Shown here: positions 60,201 to 64,000 of the stretch, one piece after another
Numbering within the stretch: position 1 is the stretch's first letter
Layout: every line of letters begins with the position of its first letter
Assembly: GCF_036785885.1 (NCBI RefSeq)
Contig: NC_092317.1
Location: 5,706,501 to 5,770,500, forward strand
Length of the DNA stretch: 64,000 bases
Direction of reading: 5' to 3'
Source of the DNA: Coffea arabica
Lineage: Eukaryota; Streptophyta; Magnoliopsida; Gentianales; Rubiaceae
Translations under genes and position numbers: made by a program
The notes under the pieces: generated by a model
Databases searched by the model: none
What the model saw: the letters and a program-made list of their open reading frames with translations, nothing else
Told to the model about the DNA's origin: nothing

Positions 60201-60910
60201 TATGTGTGTGGTGGACATGGCAAGCGAAGAAGTATTAATTTATGATTCAATGAGAGGACACGAGGAAACGGAAATTAATAGGCGCAGCTCCGTGGAGACA
60301 ATGGTAAACTAAGTTGGTTTGTCAAACATTTCATGAACACGACCATCACCTTTACAATTGGTGGCAGTATACTTAAAATCGCATATGTTTTTGTTGTATG
60401 GCCCTAAGATTGAAAGGTTGGAAGCAGCGCTGACTTATGGTTTGGAGGGGCAGTATTCGTCATGCCTTTGGCTGTACAAAATAAAAGCTGCAGCCACATG
60501 TCCACAGCAACGGAATGCGTAAGTTGCACGTGCATAGGTTTGGAAGTTTTTGACATGGTTCAGCAACGGTTGTGTCTAAATTTGCGGTTATGGTTTGTAA
60601 TGCAGGTGGGATTGTGGGTTATTCATGCTGAAGTACATGGATATGTTATCAAGTGGAATTGGAAGCTGGAAATGGAATGAGGTAAGCAAAAAGGAATGGC
60701 GCCCTGTGGTGTAACAGTTGTGTTTGCTTGCTTTGGTTGCGAACGATGGAGATAGTAACAAATTTATCGGTGCAGTACAATTCGGAGCAGGAGCGGCGCA
60801 AAGTAGCACTGTCTTTGGTTCTGGATGATGCCAACGTTGTCCGTCATCAAATTATGCGGAAAGCGAACATGCACACCCGGTTGGAGATGAATAAAGTTGA
60901 GGTTGGATGA
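57230..60910 (+). CDS. Ulp1/SENP-type cysteine protease (C48)-like gene, probably transposon-borne, one in-frame stop
   Basis: Ulp1-type proteases remove SUMO-like modifiers. Exons read as 57230-57982, 58094-58243, 58340-58792, 58866-58922, 59003-59091, 59225-59276, about 59587-59721, 59808-59903, 59984-60079, 60166-60303, 60409-60518, 60606-60681 and 60776-60910. Phases agree at every junction except the start of the seventh. The first exon has the N-terminal region common in plant transposon-linked Ulp1 proteins (FGFGPILNVKG, WLVDNFDVDRRTLNVHG, VLGLSSRGKDI). Catalytic His is in HNEHWYMCVVDM, followed by IYDSM, and catalytic Cys in WDCGLFMLKYMD; both are intact. A TAA at 58688-58690 interrupts exon 3, although the frame remains open afterwards to a good donor. 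An alternative splice avoiding it cannot be excluded. Not a resident single-copy-type gene, in my view. Confidence 0.75.
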
Positions 60911-61479
60911 AGGTGGCAAGATAGAGAGACAAAGTAGCGGCATTTTGTGGAAAGGGGCATGTAATAGGGGTTGTCATACTCGGATGCACGTCGTCGTAGC
61001 CCAAAATGTAGAAGACGGAGACAGTGCAAAAGCTGGCATAGTAAGGCAAGCGGTTGGTGTGTATGTATGAGTTTCATTAGAGGAAGGGAAAGCAAAGTTC
61101 AACCGAGCAAACTCGCCGGCGGTGGTGTGGGGAGACCCTGCAATGGGGATAACGAGTACCACAATGTTCATGTGGTGGAGAGTTAAGAGAAGATTCGTGG
61201 TTGGTTATGACAACCGCACAGTGATCCATTGTATGCACTCATTAGAAAGAAATGGAAAAAGATTGAAATATTTGATTTGTGGTAATTAATAATTAACGCG
61301 TTTAAATATATGTTTCGCGAGAGTTTATGAATTAGGTGTGTTGACGTATCCGAAACAATTTGTCTTAAAACGGAGTTTAAACCTGCAATAGGTTAGTTTC
61401 TTGCTTTGCATTCTATGCTAACGGGTAAACGGAAGTCAAGTATAATATCGATCCGATTTATCGAACAAATAAATTAGGC
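60911..61479. other. 3' flank of the Ulp1-like gene
   Basis: No further exon is recognised. Short frames here lack family resemblance. The sequence leads into the tandem repeats. Confidence 0.4.
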
Positions 61480-62690
61480 CATACATAGCTGGTGTTTTAT
61501 TGCAAACCGTGTTGAATTAAAGTTTATCCGATAAGTAAAATTGTAAGTATGGGATATTGGTACTCTGTTGTCATAGCGGAGGAAATTGTTTAAAGAGCTT
61601 ATTGGAAAAGGGGTTTAATTTACATTTAGCCGATAAATGAATTTTTTTTTTACGGAAAATGGTAACCTAGTACGGAGAAAGCCATAAAGAGCTGCTCTTT
61701 TACAAAGAGCTGATCTTTATTCAACAACGGCTTTAACTATATTTCATCCGGTAAATACATTTGTGTTTAAGGCACCTGGATACTACTCTGTCAGTGTAAC
61801 AGGGTCGCAAGCCATAAAGAGCTGATCGACAGTTTTCAACAACGGGTTTAACAGCAATTTCGTCCGATAAATACATTTGTATTTGATGCACGTCGGGGAC
61901 TGTGTCAGTTTAACGGAAGAAAGCCTTAAAGAGCTATTCTTTAATCAACAACGGGTCTATTTTTTTGCTTTTCGATAAATGAATTTGTAGCTGAGGAACT
62001 TGGGTAATTAGGTGACTGTATGAAGGAAGAAAGGCATAAAGAGGTTGACTTTTATAACACAACGCCTTTAATAAATTCGGAAATTTCCTAAATTTCCCAC
62101 TATATCCTAAAATAAATTTCTAAATGCACTGCAAAGCTTTCTCGGTGGCGCTGTCACTGTGTCATGTACTTTCTCAAATTCGAGCAAGTCGAGGAATCAC
62201 AAAACTGGGCTTTGTTCCGTTCGTCACCCATAATTCACCAATAACTAAAATTTTAACGTTCTTCACCTATAATTCACCCGTAATTCTCTTGTTCCGTTCT
62301 TCACCCATAACTAATATTTTATATAATTAAAATTATATAATTTATTAATATTATATACACATATACATTATACGGGATAATTTCACAAACCTCCCCTGAA
62401 TTAGCGTATGGAAAAATGGGAAACTGGATAATTTATGAACGAAAGCCATAAAGAGCTGGTGTTTTATCAGACAACTGATTTATTTTTATTCGATAAATAA
62501 ATTCTTTTATGGAAAAGGGTACTCTGTTCTTATAATGGACAAAAGCCATAAAGAGCTGGGTTTTTATTGGAAAACGAGTTTTAATATATTTTATCCGATA
62601 AATAAATCTATTAATGGAAAAAGGGGTGCTTTGTTCTTATAATGGAGGAAGGTCATAAAGAGCTGGTCTTTTATGGGAAAGTGATACATT
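61480..62690. repeat. Degenerate tandem repeat, unit about 90-130 bp
   Basis: Each unit carries AAGCCATAAAGAGCTG, a TTTTAT segment, (C)AACGG or AAAACGAG, then TTTATCCGATAAATAAATT and GGAAAA/TACTCTGT. Unit starts are recognisable near 61485, 61590, 61681, 61811, 61922, 62032, 62446, 62545 and 62651. The array is broken at about 62090-62400 by other sequence that has its own short repeats of TCACCCATAATTCACC. It lies directly downstream of the Ulp1-like gene and is not found elsewhere in the window. Confidence 0.85.
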
Positions 62691-62699
62691 ACGAAAGTG

Positions 62700-62990
62700 A
62701 CCGGGATTGTTGTGTTATGAAATTATCCCAAAATATTTAGAATTAGTTTATTTATTTATTTAAATAATTATAATATTTATTTATATAATACATTATGTAA
62801 TTGTACTAATATTTTTTATAATTATAGAGAATATTATATATTAAGTAGTATAATTTTTAGTATATTTATAATAACAAATATAAGTATAATTATATAATAT
62901 ATTATTACCACATACACATATATATTATAAATATATGCACATATAATATACATTTATAAGTATATATGTGGAATGTCAATGAGCTGAAGG
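62700..62990. repeat. AT-only low-complexity stretch
   Basis: Almost pure A/T with TATTTATTTA and ATATAT runs and short palindromes. No coding content. Confidence 0.7.
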
Positions 62991-62999
62991 TTAACATTT

Positions 63000-64000
63000 T
63001 GAGTAAAATTGGGCAAATAGGTCAAGATGCAAGAAAAAAATAGCAACTTATTATTTGGAAACACAACTTATTATTATTCACCTTGTAGGAATGCATATGC
63101 AATCGTTTTAGAAATTTGTCTTGCTCAAATATTCTATTTATTGGAACAAGAAAACTAATCTTTGGACTTTGATTTAAAAATTGAAAGGGCAAATATGTAA
63201 AGTTGCATTCTCATAAAATTCTGTCTTTCCACATCTCTCCAACTCATACAGACTTCGTGTTGGTTAACAGATTCCATTGCTGGACTTTATTTTGGTACAG
63301 ACGCAAAGCAAGGAGCCTAGCTCAATTAATGTGAACCATTGCTCCCTGACCAACTGTTAGTATTGCACGTATCCGAGAGGTTAAGCAGACGGACAGATTT
63401 AGTGTGTGACATTTAGATCCTTAATGTTTAGACGAGAAGTTGCCAACAAACAATTACAATACTAACAGGCTAAAGTTACTACATGCCAACGTTTGTAGCA
63501 GGAGTATATGGCTGACGCATCCTGCATTTGACAGCAATTACAGCCATTATCTGATAATTTTTGCTCATCCAAATGCAATAACCTGCAGACAATAGGGTGA
63601 TTTCCAACTGCCGGCAGTGTTAGAATTTGCATAAAAAAAACTCAGCTTGTATCCTTTGCAAACAAAAACAGAAGTAGGGGAAGAAAGTAGTACCAACATA
63701 TATGAATTAGACAGGCCCAGTGTCTCACTAAAGCACAACAGTTTTGCTTGTGTGTCCCATCAGAAGAGAGGTTCTCTCCTTCCAATGGTTTGGAGAAGCC
63801 TCCGTACAGTGAACGGTCCATAAACTGATCTTCCTCATGCTTTCAAATTTTCCTTTTTTTCTTGCTCTGTGCATATGATCAGACGCAATTTTAGCTATCA
63901 TAACGAGGTGTTGAACTATTGTGAACATATTCCTGAACATGAATGCAATGGATACCTCCGGAGAATATCTGTTTGGGGCTTCCCGTTTGCGCGTCACTTG
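63000..64000. other. Unassigned right edge; one minus-strand frame of 89 codons
   Basis: The minus-strand frame 63997-63728 ends HTSKTVVL and contains a basic stretch (HMHRARKKGKFESMRK). It could be a terminal exon of a gene entering from the right, since it is open to the window edge and of balanced composition. I do not recognise the family and see no clear acceptor. The remainder has no features I can support. Confidence 0.25.

Noticed and set aside
61480..62690. CRISPR-like array
   Set aside because: Units are long, degenerate and without unique spacers, in a plant nuclear context.

Overview
The window looks like nuclear DNA of a flowering plant, most likely a eudicot. It is AT-rich, and its genes have introns with GT..AG borders. 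The genes belong to plant-type F-box/LRR and nepenthesin-like aspartic protease families. The rest is dense with plant transposons: Athila-type Ty3/gypsy, Helitrons, Pack-MULE, hAT-like and PIF-like MITEs, and SINEs. I cannot name the species from the sequence alone.

Layout. 1-2.8 kb has no recognisable gene. 2.8-5.0 kb is a five-exon F-box gene on the minus strand, followed by a 328-bp Helitron. 9.1-9.5 kb is an hAT-like MITE. 9.7-12.8 kb is a second, related F-box gene. 13.1-14.5 kb is a TIR element with a nested MITE. 14.7-17.4 kb is a Helitron carrying B3-domain exons. 17.4-27.3 kb is a tandem array of aspartic protease units on the minus strand: one deleted remnant (18.0 kb), then two complete genes (20.7-22.2 and 25.8-27.2 kb). 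28.6-29.4 kb is a PIF/Harbinger-like MITE with a nested SINE-like sequence. 30.7-31.7 kb is a fourth protease copy broken by a MITE.

31.9-56.9 kb is a second copy of the block [F-box gene 2, TIR element, protease unit B]. Later insertions have blown it apart: a solo LTR inside the F-box intron, a Pack-MULE carrying a PRCC-like gene piece, a 12.5-kb Athila-type retrotransposon with gag-pol and an env-like ORF, and a 5.2-kb Helitron carrying exons that resemble the REC/TSS/CLU family. The first copy preserves the unoccupied site for each insertion, so element ends and target duplications can be read directly. The block ends in a 5'-deleted protease copy.

57.2-60.9 kb holds an intron-rich gene for an Ulp1/SENP-type (C48) cysteine protease of the kind often carried by plant transposons. 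All catalytic motifs are readable, but one in-frame stop is present. It is followed by degenerate tandem repeats of about 90-130 bp (61.5-62.7 kb). The last kilobase holds an unidentified minus-strand ORF.

Functionally, the ordinary genes are two F-box proteins (probable SCF ubiquitin-ligase substrate receptors) and two secreted aspartic proteases. The strongest discovery content is gene-fragment capture by three different elements within 40 kb, and the dated nesting that the segmental duplication makes visible.
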